Positions 1 through 8,479 of a stretch of DNA of 64,000 nt are shown here, in pieces. The stretch comes from Kribbella sp. VKM Ac-2569 (GTDB lineage: Bacteria; Actinomycetota; Actinomycetes; Propionibacteriales; Kribbellaceae). Position numbers and translations under genes: made by a program. The notes below the pieces were generated by a model that saw nothing but the letters and a program-made list of their open reading frames with translations, made no database searches and had not been told where the DNA came from. Position 1 is the stretch's first letter. The number at the start of each line of letters is the position of its first letter. The stretch lies in NCBI RefSeq assembly GCF_004216905.1, contig NZ_SGXJ01000006.1, positions 372,001 through 436,000 on the forward strand, in the 5' to 3' direction.

Positions 1-625
1 AGGTCTGGATCAACCCGGCGCCGTCCACCCGGGCCGACTCGATGATCTCGTTCGGCACGATCGTGGCGTAGTAGTTCCGGAAGATCAGCGTGCAGATCGG
101 CAGACCGTAGATGCAGTGCGCGAGAATCAGCGTCGGCACGCCCCGGGTGACGTCCAGCTCGGTGAACGTCGTCCGCAGCGGCAGCATCACCGCCTGGTAG
201 GGGATGAACATCCCGAACAGGATGAACGCGAACACGATGTTCGCACCGGGGAACCGCCAGCGGGCCAGCACGAACCCGTTCGCGGACCCGATCAGCGAGG
301 AGATGATCGCGGCCGGGATCGCCAGCGACAGCGACCGGATCATGTACGGCTGCAGCACGTCCCAGGCCTTGCGCCACGGCTCAAGCGTCCATTCCTTCGG
401 CAGCGACCACTGCTGGGCGGCCGTGGTGTCGCCGGAGGTCTTGAAGCTGGTGATCAGTACGACGTACACCGGGGTCAGCACGAACAGCAGGAACAGCAGC
501 AGGAGGAGGTATCGCACGGTCCTGCTGCGCCGGGTCGACCCGTCCGCGATCGTCCCGCGCTTCTGCGGCTTCCGGCTGATCGCCGCTGCAGCCTGTCCGG
601 TAGCAGCAGCGGTCTCGGCGCTCAT
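1..625 (-). CDS. Carbohydrate ABC transporter permease, MalG-like (partial, runs off the left edge)
   Basis: Inner-membrane half of a sugar importer. The visible N-terminal part, about 208 residues, has an Ala-rich cytoplasmic tail, a first membrane helix near residues 38-60 and further hydrophobic segments. The conserved EAA-type cytoplasmic loop is present close to the window edge (E-S-A-R-V-D-G-A), which contacts the ABC ATPase. The start is an ATG at 625 that overlaps the TGA of the upstream permease (ATGA), so the two are translationally coupled. The C-terminus lies outside the window. No ATPase gene is visible, as is usual for actinobacterial sugar importers that share an MsiK-type ATPase (family knowledge). 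Confidence 0.9.
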   Translation of the reverse strand, partial: MSAETAAATGQAAAAISRKPQKRGTIADGSTRRSRTVRYLLLLLFLLFVLTPVYVVLITSFKTSGDTTAAQQWSLPKEWTLEPWRKAWDVLQPYMIRSLSLAIPAAIISSLIGSANGFVLARWRFPGANIVFAFILFGMFIPYQAVMLPLRTTFTELDVTRGVPTLILAHCIYGLPICTLIFRNYYATIVPNEIIESARVDGAGLIQT

Positions 626-1521
626 TCCTCGGTCTCCTGCCGGACGGTGTACGCGATGTACGGGATGACGAGGACGGCGACAACTGCTAAAAGAACGATG
701 GCGATCGCGGCTGCCTTGGCCTGGTCGCTGCGCAACAAGGTGTTCCACATGTAGACCGAGGGCACCTCGGTGCGGAACTGGTTCGGCCCGGTGATCGCGT
801 AGATCAGGTCGAACAGCTTCAGCGACATGTGCCCGAGGATGATCAGCGCGGACAGCGCGATCGGCGACAGCTGCGGGAACAGCACGTGCCGGTACAGCTT
901 GAACTCCGACGCACCGTCCACCCGGGCCGCCTCGCGCAGCTCCGGCGGGATCCCCCGGAAACCGGCCAGGAACAGCGCCATGATGTAGCCGGACAGCTGC
1001 CAGACCGCGGGCAGCGCGATGGACGCCATCGTCGTCCATCTGTTCCCCGCGGTCCACCACGAATTCTCCAGGAACCCCAGATGGAGGATCTCGAACAACC
1101 GGTTCAGGCCGCGCGCGTCCTCGCCCTGGGACGGGTTCAGCAACCAGCCCCAGACCACGCCCGAGGCGATCATCGAGATCGCCATCGGGAACAGGTAGAC
1201 CGACCGGAAGATCGACTCGCCGGGCACGCCCTTCTCCAGCAGCAGTGCCCAGAGCAGGCCGAAGATCAGCGTGCCCACGATGAACGCCACCGTGAGCACG
1301 CCGAGGTTCTTCAGCGAGTTGATGAACCGTTCCTCACCGAACAGGTGCCCGTAGTTCTCGAACCCGACGTAGTCCGCCGGACCCTTGCGAGCCGTGTGCC
1401 GGTTCGTCAGCGAGGTGTTGAAGGACCACGCGATCAGCCCGTAGACGAAGTACCCGAGCAGTAGCACGGTCGGCAGCAGCACCAGGGCTCCAGGTCCCCA
1501 GGTGCGGATTCTCCCGTGCAC
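622..1521 (-). CDS. Carbohydrate ABC transporter permease, MalF-like
   Basis: Inner-membrane permease of 299 residues, normal for the MalF/UgpA type, that pairs with the downstream MalG-like subunit to import a sugar delivered by the lipoprotein encoded upstream. About six hydrophobic segments are visible, starting at residues 11-33. The EAA loop that docks the ATPase is at about residues 194-215 (E-A-A-R-V-D-G). It starts with GTG 43 bases after the binding-protein gene and ends in an ATGA overlap with the next permease, so the three form one operon. Substrate cannot be deduced from sequence. Confidence 0.93.
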   Translation of the reverse strand: MHGRIRTWGPGALVLLPTVLLLGYFVYGLIAWSFNTSLTNRHTARKGPADYVGFENYGHLFGEERFINSLKNLGVLTVAFIVGTLIFGLLWALLLEKGVPGESIFRSVYLFPMAISMIASGVVWGWLLNPSQGEDARGLNRLFEILHLGFLENSWWTAGNRWTTMASIALPAVWQLSGYIMALFLAGFRGIPPELREAARVDGASEFKLYRHVLFPQLSPIALSALIILGHMSLKLFDLIYAITGPNQFRTEVPSVYMWNTLLRSDQAKAAAIAIVLLAVVAVLVIPYIAYTVRQETEE

Positions 1522-1564
1522 GATCAGTCCTCCAACTCGTTCTTGTTCCGCAACTCGACCTGCA

Positions 1565-2842
1565 TCAGCTCGTCTTCATCGCGGTACCGAGTGCCGTCTG
1601 CAGCTTCGCGACGTCCTGGCCGCCACTGAACTGGCTGAGCGCGGACAGGATGTCGTTGTTCTGGCCGAGGGTGCACGCGGCACCGTGGGCGCAGGACGGG
1701 ACGATCTTGTCCTTCTTCCAGTCCGCCATCGCCGACTGCTGGTACTTCGGGTAGTCGGCCGGGTCGGCGTCCGAGCGCGCCGGGATCGAGCCCTTCTTGG
1801 TGTTGAAGGCCTTCTGACCCTCGGCCGAGCCGACCGTCTTCAGCCAGCACTTCGCGCCCTCGGGGTCCGCGCCGTTGGTCGGCAGCGTGAACGAGTCGGA
1901 CAGGAACTGGAAGTTGCCCGCCGTACCCGGAGCCGGCCAGTAGGTGTACGCCGTGTCCGGGACCTTGTCGGCCAACTGCTGTGCGGCGACCCAGTCACCC
2001 ATCACGAAGTACGCGGCCTGGCCCTTGTTCAGGTACCCCAGCGCGTCCGGCCAGTCGACCGACTCGCGGTCGGTGTTGGTGTAGGTCAGCAGCTTCTTGT
2101 ACTTGTTCAACGCCGAGGTCACGTTCGCGCCGGCCCAGTCGGTCTTGCCGTCCCACAGGCCCTTGAAGCTGTCCGGTCCGAGCTCGGCCAGCAGCACGAC
2201 CTCCATCACCATCTCCTGGGCGAAGCCCTTGGAGATGGCCAGCGGCGCCTTCACACCGGCGGCCTTCAGCTTGTCCATGTCGGCGATCCACGCGTCCACG
2301 CTGGCCGGAGCCGTGGCGGGGTCGAGGTTCGCCTTCTTCAGTGCGGCCGGGTTCGTCCAGACCACGTTGGCGCGGTGAACGTTGGCGGGGATCGAGTAGA
2401 TCTTGCCGTCGACGGTCAGGTTGTCGATCAGGTTCTGCGGGAACGCCTTGTCCAGCCCGAAGTCCTTGTACAGACCGCTGACGTCGTCGACCTGACCGGC
2501 GTCGATGTAGTCCCGCAGCTCCGCACCGGCGTGCGCCTGGAACGTCGACGGCGGCTTACCGGCCTGCAGGTCGTTGGCCAGCACCTGCTTGGCGTTCGAC
2601 CCCGCGCCGCCGGCGACGGCGGAGTTGACGAACTTGTAGTCCGCGCAGTCGGTCTTGAACACCGACACCATGCCGTCCAGACCGGCCTTCTCACCACCGT
2701 CGGCCCACCAGGTGAAGACGGTGACGTCCTTGTTCGCGGACGAGTCTCCGCCACCGCTGTCGTCGCTGTTTCCGCAGGCGCTCACCGCGAGAAGACCCGC
2801 CGCACCCACCAGCGCCAGGGTCTTGCTCAGACCACCACGCAT
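1565..2842 (-). CDS. Extracellular solute-binding lipoprotein, sugar ABC importer
   Basis: Substrate-binding component (425 residues) of the importer, anchored outside the membrane by lipidation. The N-terminus has a short Lys-containing n-region, a hydrophobic core and the lipobox V-S-A-C with the lipidated Cys at residue 23, followed by a Gly/Ser/Asp-rich linker. The body has the family-1 binding-protein look (T-W-W near residue 45, many Trp/Tyr). It is first in the operon, followed by two permeases. A sigma-70-like promoter and an imperfect LacI-type operator lie upstream. Sugar specificity is unknown. Confidence 0.93.
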   Translation of the reverse strand: MRGGLSKTLALVGAAGLLAVSACGNSDDSGGGDSSANKDVTVFTWWADGGEKAGLDGMVSVFKTDCADYKFVNSAVAGGAGSNAKQVLANDLQAGKPPSTFQAHAGAELRDYIDAGQVDDVSGLYKDFGLDKAFPQNLIDNLTVDGKIYSIPANVHRANVVWTNPAALKKANLDPATAPASVDAWIADMDKLKAAGVKAPLAISKGFAQEMVMEVVLLAELGPDSFKGLWDGKTDWAGANVTSALNKYKKLLTYTNTDRESVDWPDALGYLNKGQAAYFVMGDWVAAQQLADKVPDTAYTYWPAPGTAGNFQFLSDSFTLPTNGADPEGAKCWLKTVGSAEGQKAFNTKKGSIPARSDADPADYPKYQQSAMADWKKDKIVPSCAHGAACTLGQNNDILSALSQFSGGQDVAKLQTALGTAMKTS

Positions 2843-2904
2843 GATTTCACTCTCCGATCATTGGATGGAGCCGCCTGTGACAACGATGCCCCCTTGACGG
2901 TGCA

Positions 2905-2933
2905 ACTCTGGGACGGCACGCACCGAGTGTCAA
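2905..2933 (-). promoter_or_regulatory. Predicted promoter of the sugar ABC operon
   Basis: TTGACA -35 element, 17-bp spacer and a CAGAGT -10 element reading towards the lipoprotein start at 2842. The match to the -10 consensus is only partial, so this is a prediction. Confidence 0.35.
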
Positions 2934-2982
2934 CGTTCCGCGCAGGCGCGTTGCGCAGCCGTGACCCCGGGTCCCTTGACAG

Positions 2983-2998
2983 TGTGAGAGCGCGCACA
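2983..2998. promoter_or_regulatory. Imperfect palindrome, possible LacI-type operator
   Basis: TGTGAGAG followed by CGCGCACA: 6 of 8 positions pair around a central C-G, the layout of LacI-family operators that often control actinobacterial sugar importers. No LacI gene is present in the window, so the assignment is tentative. Confidence 0.25.
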
Positions 2999-3144
2999 TT
3001 CCGGGTTCGATCGGCCTCTGCGCGCATCCGCAGTGCGCAAAAGGTCAGGGTCGCAGCAGCACCTTCGGAAATGAGGTCCGTGGCACCGAATTCCTTCGCC
3101 AACGGACGATCTTCCAGCCGTACGTCGAACGCTCCATGGTTGGA

Positions 3145-3699
3145 TCAGGCCGGCACGGGTACGGGCTCGACCCGCTTCGCGTCCCAGGCCAGCCACACGC
3201 AGGCGGCCGCGAGGAGTACGCCGTGACCGATCCGCAGGGCGGGCGGGCCGAAGAACTGGGGCAAGAACAGCCCGAACCCGACCGCGAACAGGATCGCCGG
3301 CACGGTACGAAGCCGAATCGCGAGGATGATCGCGCCCGCTGCCATGGTCAGCAGCCCGAGCCCGAACATCGTCATCGCGAACGGGTTGTAGCGCACGTCC
3401 TCGGCGAGGTCGAGGATGTTCGACTGGTGGGCGATCGCGTGCAGGCCGAAGTCCTCGGCCCCGTAGTACGGCAGCGTCAGGCCGGCGCCGATCCAGAACA
3501 CGATGGCCGCCGTGCGGTTGAACTGCAGCAACGCGACCGCGACCACGATGAACCCGATCATCGCGCACAGGTGCGCAACCACCCACGCGGTGGAGCCCAT
3601 CGCGGCCGCGGCGCCCGAGGTAGTCGTCTCGTCCTCCCACGGACGGAGGGCGGGGTAGAGCAGGAACAGCACACCTGCAACGGAGAGCGGAATTCTCAT
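3145..3699 (-). CDS. Small integral membrane protein of unknown function
   Basis: A 184-residue protein with about five hydrophobic segments (roughly residues 4-20, 38-60, 65-85, 110-130 and 135-175), so an inner-membrane protein. No catalytic motif was recognised. Its ATG overlaps the stop of the upstream TetR gene (ATGA), so it is co-translated with that regulator and is probably one of its targets. A role in handling a hydrophobic compound, or as a membrane stress protein, would fit the context but is inference. It does not look like a known efflux pump. Confidence 0.75.
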   Translation of the reverse strand: MRIPLSVAGVLFLLYPALRPWEDETTTSGAAAAMGSTAWVVAHLCAMIGFIVVAVALLQFNRTAAIVFWIGAGLTLPYYGAEDFGLHAIAHQSNILDLAEDVRYNPFAMTMFGLGLLTMAAGAIILAIRLRTVPAILFAVGFGLFLPQFFGPPALRIGHGVLLAAACVWLAWDAKRVEPVPVPA

Positions 3700-4259
3700 G
3701 AGTCTTTCCTCAGGCTGGCGAGATACATCTGGATGAGTTGGTCGTAGGTACCGTCGAGGTCTTCGGGCAGGCCGAAGCCACCGCCGGACTCGATGGAGGC
3801 GAAGCCGTGCACGAGCACCCGCAGGCGCCGGGTCGCATGCACCGCCGCCGCACCCTCGAGCCCGTAACCGCGCAGCGTGGCGTACATGACGCCGACGAGC
3901 TTCTTGCCCGCCGCTTCCTGCACCGGATCGTGCAGCGGATCCATCGGCATCGCGGCGTACCGCTTCGGATGGGCGGCGACGTAGGAGCGGTAGGCGTGCA
4001 TCAGCGCGATGACGGCCTCGTCACCGCCCATCCCCAGGACGGTGGCGGTGAACTGCTCGGTCATGTCCTCCAGCACCCGCACACCGACTAGTGCCTTCAG
4101 CTCGCCGAGGCTCGCCACGTGCTTGTACAGCGACGGTGTGGCGACGCCGCAGCCCTGCGCGACGGCGGCGAGCGTGAGGCCGGCCGGCCCGTGCTCGTCG
4201 ACGATGCCCAGCGCAACCTCGACCACGGCAGCAGGCGTCAGGGACCCTTTAGCAGCCAT
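3696..4259 (-). CDS. TetR/AcrR family transcriptional regulator
   Basis: About 187 residues, the normal length for TetR. The N-terminal helix-turn-helix domain (about residues 8-55) ends in the typical S-L-Y-K-H-V signature of the recognition helix. The C-terminal part (about 75-185) matches the ligand-binding domain style of TetR_C_33/WHG regulators. An ATG at 4259 is chosen; an in-frame TTG at 4265 is the alternative. A perfect 17-bp palindrome lies 8 bases upstream, so autorepression is likely. It is translationally coupled to the membrane protein downstream. The inducer is unknown. Confidence 0.88.
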   Translation of the reverse strand: MAAKGSLTPAAVVEVALGIVDEHGPAGLTLAAVAQGCGVATPSLYKHVASLGELKALVGVRVLEDMTEQFTATVLGMGGDEAVIALMHAYRSYVAAHPKRYAAMPMDPLHDPVQEAAGKKLVGVMYATLRGYGLEGAAAVHATRRLRVLVHGFASIESGGGFGLPEDLDGTYDQLIQMYLASLRKDS

Positions 4260-4267
4260 AGCCAAAA

Positions 4268-4284
4268 GGCTAATGGCATTAGCC
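4268..4284. promoter_or_regulatory. Perfect palindromic operator of the TetR gene
   Basis: GGCTAATGGCATTAGCC has 8-bp perfectly complementary arms around one central base and sits directly upstream of the TetR start codon. A bound dimer there would block transcription or initiation. It is AT-richer than its surroundings. Confidence 0.7.
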
Positions 4285-4300
4285 GACCGAGGTCAACCGA

Positions 4301-4819
4301 TTAGACCGTCACGTAGCGTCCGCGGCGGTGGACCAGGGCCGGTACGTCGTCCGCGGCGAACTCCACGTGGACGATCTCGAGTTGCACCTGCACTCCCCAT
4401 CCCACTTCGGGTGGGTCGGGGTCGACGAGGGTGCAGCCGGCCCAGGTGCTGACGCCGACCGGCGCCGGACCCCAGGCGGTGTCCGTCCAGTCGATCATCC
4501 GGAACGGTCCGCCCGGAGCGGGTGCGACATACCCGAAGGCGTCGGCCAGTTGGCGGTGCGGTTCGCCGAGCAGCGACACCACCGCGGTCCTTGCCTCGCG
4601 CAACGTTTCCCACAGGTCCGAGTCCGCGTCGAGCAGCCCGATCACGTACCCGGGCTCGCCGTCCGCCACCAGCATCGACGACACCGTGAGCCCGGCCCGC
4701 TTGCCGTCGTACGCCGTCGTCCACAGCCCGACCGGCGACGGCAGCCGCCCGCGCAACCGCCGTACCGGACTCCGCTCGGACTCGGGCGGGAGGAACGGGT
4801 GGTCACCGTGAATGGTCAC
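4301..4819 (-). CDS. Flavin reductase-like (FMN-binding split-barrel) protein
   Basis: 172 residues. The segment near residues 15-50 (S-P-V-G-L-W-T-T, then L-T-V-S-S-M) and a downstream G-L-L-D-A-D resemble flavin-reductase-like split-barrel proteins that bind FMN and supply reduced flavin or carry out flavin-dependent redox chemistry. The start is the GTG at 4819, which overlaps the TGA of the serine hydrolase upstream (GTGA). A longer reading of the same frame would run through the hydrolase and is rejected. The partner enzyme is not evident. The family call is reasonably good; the substrate is unknown. Confidence 0.75.
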   Translation of the reverse strand: MTIHGDHPFLPPESERSPVRRLRGRLPSPVGLWTTAYDGKRAGLTVSSMLVADGEPGYVIGLLDADSDLWETLREARTAVVSLLGEPHRQLADAFGYVAPAPGGPFRMIDWTDTAWGPAPVGVSTWAGCTLVDPDPPEVGWGVQVQLEIVHVEFAADDVPALVHRRGRYVTV

Positions 4820-6225
4820 GGAGCCACGGTAACGCGCTCCGGAAGGGTGAAGGTCTCGATGGGCTGCAGGCTGAGGCCGCTGGAGCCGTGGACCGTCTCG
4901 ACCGCGCCATTGGCGTCGAACGTGAAGCGGTACGACTCGCCGTACGAGCCGTAGCCGTTGCCGCCGGTGACCCGGAGCGTGTCGCCGTCCGCCTCGAGCG
5001 GCTGCGGTTCGTCGGCGGGGTTCGGGCCGGACGGGTCGGTCGCGTACAGGCGGCCACCGATGACGACGAAGTCGGTGACGCCCCAAAGGTTCGCGAAGCG
5101 GCCGGTGAAGCGGGCGAGGTCGCCTTCACCGCGGTCCTTCGACTCGGCGAGGTCGAGGAGTCTGAAGAGACCCTCGGCGAACTGCGACGCCGGCCCGTCG
5201 ATCGCGTTGGTCAGCACCGAGACGACGATCCGGTGCTCAGGGTCGACGAGGGTCCTCGTGATGTGGCCCGGGTACCCACCGCCGTGGCCGAACACCTCAC
5301 GGTCGCCGACCTTGTTGACCGCCAGGCCGAGGCCGTACCGCGCCTTCTCGTCCGCCCCGGTCGTCCACAGCGGGTGCTGCATCTCGCGCTTGGACTTGTC
5401 CGAGAGCAGCCGGTTGTCGCCAGGCAGGTGCGCGGAGAAGTACGTCACGAGATCGCGCGCGTTGCCGAAGAACCCGGTCGCCGAGGCCAGCGCGCGGGTA
5501 TCGACATGCTCGATCGGGACGCGGGTGTCGGCGTACGTCAGCGCGCTGTATCCGGCGGCGTACTCGTTCAGCCGGGCCGGATCCAGCTCCGGGCCGAGGC
5601 CCGACAGCCCGAGCTTGCCCACGATCGCGGTCTGGACATACGAGTTGTACGGCGTACCGCTCGCCGCCTCGACGACGAGCCCGAGCAGGCCGTAGCCGAT
5701 GTTCGAGTACTTGAAGCGCTCGTTCTCCGCGATCACGGTCGACGACTCGTCCCGCAGTACGTCGAGCAGCTGGTCGCGATCCGGGAAGGCCGAGGACAAC
5801 TGCCACCAGTTCGCGTCCAGGCTGTCCCGGGTCACGCCGCCGGCGTGCGCGAGCAGCTCCCGTACGGTCCGCTCGCCGACCGGCGTACCGACGATCTCGG
5901 TGACGTGCTGCGCCACCTTGTCGTCCAGCCGCAGCCGGCCCTGCTCGACCAGCTGGAAGATGGCGGTCCCGGTGAACGTCTTCGAGTGCGAGGCGATCCG
6001 GAACAGATGCTGCTCGGTCAGCGGTACGTCGTTCTCCACATCGGCCAGCCCGTACGCCGCCGAGAACGCGATCGCGTCCTCGACGTACACCGCGACCTGG
6101 ACGCCCGGCACCCGCTGGTACCGCTGGTTGAACGCCAGCCAGCTGTCGTAATAGGCGAGTACCTCGGTCACGCTTTGTGTCACGGCGGTTCTCCTGGCGG
6201 ATCGGCGGAGGGAGATTTCTGACAT
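4816..6225 (-). CDS. Serine hydrolase, class C beta-lactamase/esterase family
   Basis: 469 residues with no clear signal peptide, so probably cytoplasmic. The three family motifs are visible: the S-x-x-K nucleophile at S79-K82 (S-H-S-K), Y-S-N at 173-175 and a C-terminal H-G-G-G-Y-P-G-H. Members include esterases, D-aminopeptidases and penicillin-binding-like hydrolases. True beta-lactamase activity is not implied. A C-terminal domain of about 110 residues follows the catalytic domain, as in many DUF3471-like members. It is coupled by a GTGA overlap to the flavin-reductase-like gene. A second, unlinked family member occurs at 16293. Confidence 0.88.
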   Translation of the reverse strand: MSEISLRRSARRTAVTQSVTEVLAYYDSWLAFNQRYQRVPGVQVAVYVEDAIAFSAAYGLADVENDVPLTEQHLFRIASHSKTFTGTAIFQLVEQGRLRLDDKVAQHVTEIVGTPVGERTVRELLAHAGGVTRDSLDANWWQLSSAFPDRDQLLDVLRDESSTVIAENERFKYSNIGYGLLGLVVEAASGTPYNSYVQTAIVGKLGLSGLGPELDPARLNEYAAGYSALTYADTRVPIEHVDTRALASATGFFGNARDLVTYFSAHLPGDNRLLSDKSKREMQHPLWTTGADEKARYGLGLAVNKVGDREVFGHGGGYPGHITRTLVDPEHRIVVSVLTNAIDGPASQFAEGLFRLLDLAESKDRGEGDLARFTGRFANLWGVTDFVVIGGRLYATDPSGPNPADEPQPLEADGDTLRVTGGNGYGSYGESYRFTFDANGAVETVHGSSGLSLQPIETFTLPERVTVAP

Positions 6226-6314
6226 ACCTTCCGCATCAGGGTCCGCTCAACGACGCTTGGGCAGCAACTTGAGCACCGCGAGTCCTTCCATTCCTGCCGA
6301 AACGAATCGACCCA

Positions 6315-7988
6315 CTACCCAACGTGGCGGCGGGACTGGATGACCCGGAAGCGGCTCGCGACATAGGCGCCGTCGGTGTACGTCGCGTTGGCTGCCGGGT
6401 TCGCCCCGGTGCCGTGGAAGTCGCTGAACGCTGCCGACTGGTTCACGAACACCTGGCCGGTCAGGTTCTCGGACAGCGCGACGCCCGCGTCGATGGCCGC
6501 GTCCCTGGCCTCGTCCAGAACCTTGGAGTCGGTCGAGTAGATCCCGGCGGTCATCGCGCCGCCATCGGCGACGGTCGACCGGAACAGCTCGATCGACTGC
6601 GCGGTGTCGGCCGTCCTGACCAGGAACGAGACCGGTCCGAAGCACTCGCGCCCGTACACGTCGGCGTCGTCGGCGTCGATCGCCACGAGCAGCGGCGTAC
6701 GGACAACCGCGTCCGGGAACGCTGGGTGCTGGATCGCGCGGGACTCGAGCACCACGTCGCCGTACTCCGGGGCGAGCTCGAGGCGGCTGATCACGGCCTG
6801 GTTCACGATCCCGCCGAGGATCTCGACAGCGCGGGCGTCGTCGCCGAGCAGTCTGCCGATCGCCGTCGCGAGCGCGGTGCCGACCTCCTCGAAGGACTTG
6901 TGCCCCTCGTCGGTCTCGATCCCACCGGCCGGGACGAACAGGTTCTGGGTGGTGGTGCACATCTGGCCGGAGTAGAGGGAGAGCGTGAAAGCCAGGTTGC
7001 CGGTCAGTGCCTTGAACGAATCGGTGGAGTCGATGATGACCGCGTTCACGCCGGCCTTCTCGGTGAAGACGGTCGCCTGGGTCGCGTTCTGCTCCAGCCA
7101 CTCGCCGAACTCGCTGCCGCCGGTGAAGTCGATCAGCTTCACCTCGGGCCGGGTCGCCAGCGGCTTGGCCAGGCCGTCGCCCGCGCGCTCGGTTGCCAGG
7201 GTGACCAGGTTCGGGTCGAAGCCGGCCTCGGCGAGCACCTCCCGGCAGACGTCGACTGTGATCGCCAGCGGCAGCACGGCCAGCGGGTGCGGCTTCACGA
7301 CGACCGCGTTGCCGGTGACCAGCGAGGCGAACAGGCCGGGCCAGGAGTTCCAGGTGGGGAAGGTGTTGCAGCCGATCACCAGCGCGACGCCGCGGCCGGT
7401 GACCGTGAACGTCTTCTCCATCCGGATCGGGTCGCCCTTGGCCGGCTTCTCCCAGGTCGCGGTCGCCGGGTAGCGGTTCATCTCCTCGTGCGCGTACGCG
7501 ACCGCCTCCAGCGCGCGGTCCAGCGCGTGCGCGCCGCCGGCCTGGAACGCCATCACGAACGCCTGACCGCTGGTGTGCTGGACCGCGTTGGCCAGCTCGA
7601 AGATCCGCTTGTGCAGCCGGTCGAGAATCTCCAGCGCGACCCCGGTCCGCCCGTCGATCCCGGTCCGGCGCCAGTCCGCGAGTCCCTGCTGCGCCGCGGT
7701 CAGCAGCTCGTCCAGACCTTCCTCGACGACCCGCGGGTACGAGACGTCCATCGCGATCCCGTACGGCGACTGCTCGGTGACGACGGTGCCGCGCGATCCG
7801 GGGATCTCGAGCGCGTACGTCGTCCCCAGATGGGCCTCGAAGGCCGCCTTGCCGTCGGCCGCCGCGGTCTCGCCGTACGCCCGGGGGCTCGGTGACTCCG
7901 GGAACGCGGAGTGATAGCCGCGGTCGTGGATCGCCTTCAGCGCACCGTTGAGGCGCTCGCGGTGGGAGGAGAGCAGGTCGGTGGTCAT
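6315..7988 (-). CDS. paaN: Phenylacetic acid degradation protein PaaN (aldehyde dehydrogenase)
   Basis: 557 residues, the usual length of actinobacterial PaaN. It is an aldehyde dehydrogenase that oxidises the ring-opened semialdehyde-CoA of the phenylacetate pathway (family knowledge). Visible features are the NAD-binding segment F-T-G-G-S-E-F-G near residue 288, a Glu at 310 (T-E-K-A-G) and a candidate catalytic Cys344 in S-G-Q-M-C. It lacks the MaoC-type hydratase domain that makes Escherichia coli PaaZ about 680 residues, so ring opening must use a separate protein. It is divergent from paaI-paaJ-paaK, 71 bases away, and probably shares a control region with them. Confidence 0.92.
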   Translation of the reverse strand: MTTDLLSSHRERLNGALKAIHDRGYHSAFPESPSPRAYGETAAADGKAAFEAHLGTTYALEIPGSRGTVVTEQSPYGIAMDVSYPRVVEEGLDELLTAAQQGLADWRRTGIDGRTGVALEILDRLHKRIFELANAVQHTSGQAFVMAFQAGGAHALDRALEAVAYAHEEMNRYPATATWEKPAKGDPIRMEKTFTVTGRGVALVIGCNTFPTWNSWPGLFASLVTGNAVVVKPHPLAVLPLAITVDVCREVLAEAGFDPNLVTLATERAGDGLAKPLATRPEVKLIDFTGGSEFGEWLEQNATQATVFTEKAGVNAVIIDSTDSFKALTGNLAFTLSLYSGQMCTTTQNLFVPAGGIETDEGHKSFEEVGTALATAIGRLLGDDARAVEILGGIVNQAVISRLELAPEYGDVVLESRAIQHPAFPDAVVRTPLLVAIDADDADVYGRECFGPVSFLVRTADTAQSIELFRSTVADGGAMTAGIYSTDSKVLDEARDAAIDAGVALSENLTGQVFVNQSAAFSDFHGTGANPAANATYTDGAYVASRFRVIQSRRHVG

Positions 7989-8059
7989 GAGGGCGATGTT
8001 ACAGTCGTTGACGCGATTCGTACTAGGGTGTCACAAGCCTCTTCTCGATTGGGCAAGGT

Positions 8060-8479
8060 ATGGACGACTTGGCGGCCCGCGTGGCGGCGGCGATGTGGGC
8101 GGAGGACACCGCCAGCGCCGGGCTGGGGATGCGGCTGGTGGCGGTCGGCGAGGGTACGGCGCGGCTCGAGATGCCGGTGCGCGAGGACATGGTCAACGGG
8201 CACGGGATCGCGCATGGTGGATTCGTGTTCTGTCTGGCCGACTCGGCGTTCGCGTTCGCCTGCAACTCGCGCAACCAGGTGACGGTCGCGCAGGCCTGCG
8301 ACATCGTGTTCGTCGCCCCGGCACGCCGTGGCGATGTGCTGGTCGCCGACGCCCGGGAGCGGACGACATTCGGCCGGAACGCGATCTACGACATCACGGT
8401 CACCCGCGACGACGAGGTGATCGCCGAGTTCCGTGGCCGCAGCCGCCAGCTCTCGGGAACCATTGTGGAGGAGTCATGA
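8060..8479 (+). CDS. paaI: Hydroxyphenylacetyl-CoA thioesterase PaaI
   Basis: 139-residue hot-dog-fold thioesterase that releases stalled aryl-CoA intermediates of phenylacetate catabolism. The family core N-G-H-G-x-A-H-G-G-F (about residues 46-55) followed by an A-D-S-A-F-A-F helix is intact. The start is ATG 8060, preceded by a purine-rich CAAGG. It ends in an ATGA overlap with the thiolase, so the three genes paaI-paaJ-paaK are one operon. Confidence 0.92.
   Translation: MDDLAARVAAAMWAEDTASAGLGMRLVAVGEGTARLEMPVREDMVNGHGIAHGGFVFCLADSAFAFACNSRNQVTVAQACDIVFVAPARRGDVLVADARERTTFGRNAIYDITVTRDDEVIAEFRGRSRQLSGTIVEES

Larger units (their letters stand above)
2843..3144. other. 302-bp intergenic region holding the sugar-operon promoter
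   Basis: On the minus strand a TTGACA element (2933 down to 2928) is followed after 17 bases by CAGAGT (2910 down to 2905), a plausible promoter for the binding-protein gene. Further upstream is an imperfect palindrome at 2983-2998. No coding signal was recognised between the two minus-strand genes. Confidence 0.4.

Noticed and set aside
2983..2998. Firm assignment of a LacI-family operator
   Set aside because: Only 6 of 8 arm positions pair and no LacI gene is in view; listed as tentative only.
4816..6225. Antibiotic-resistance beta-lactamase
   Set aside because: The motifs are those of the broad serine-hydrolase family; there is no signal peptide and no evidence for beta-lactam specificity.
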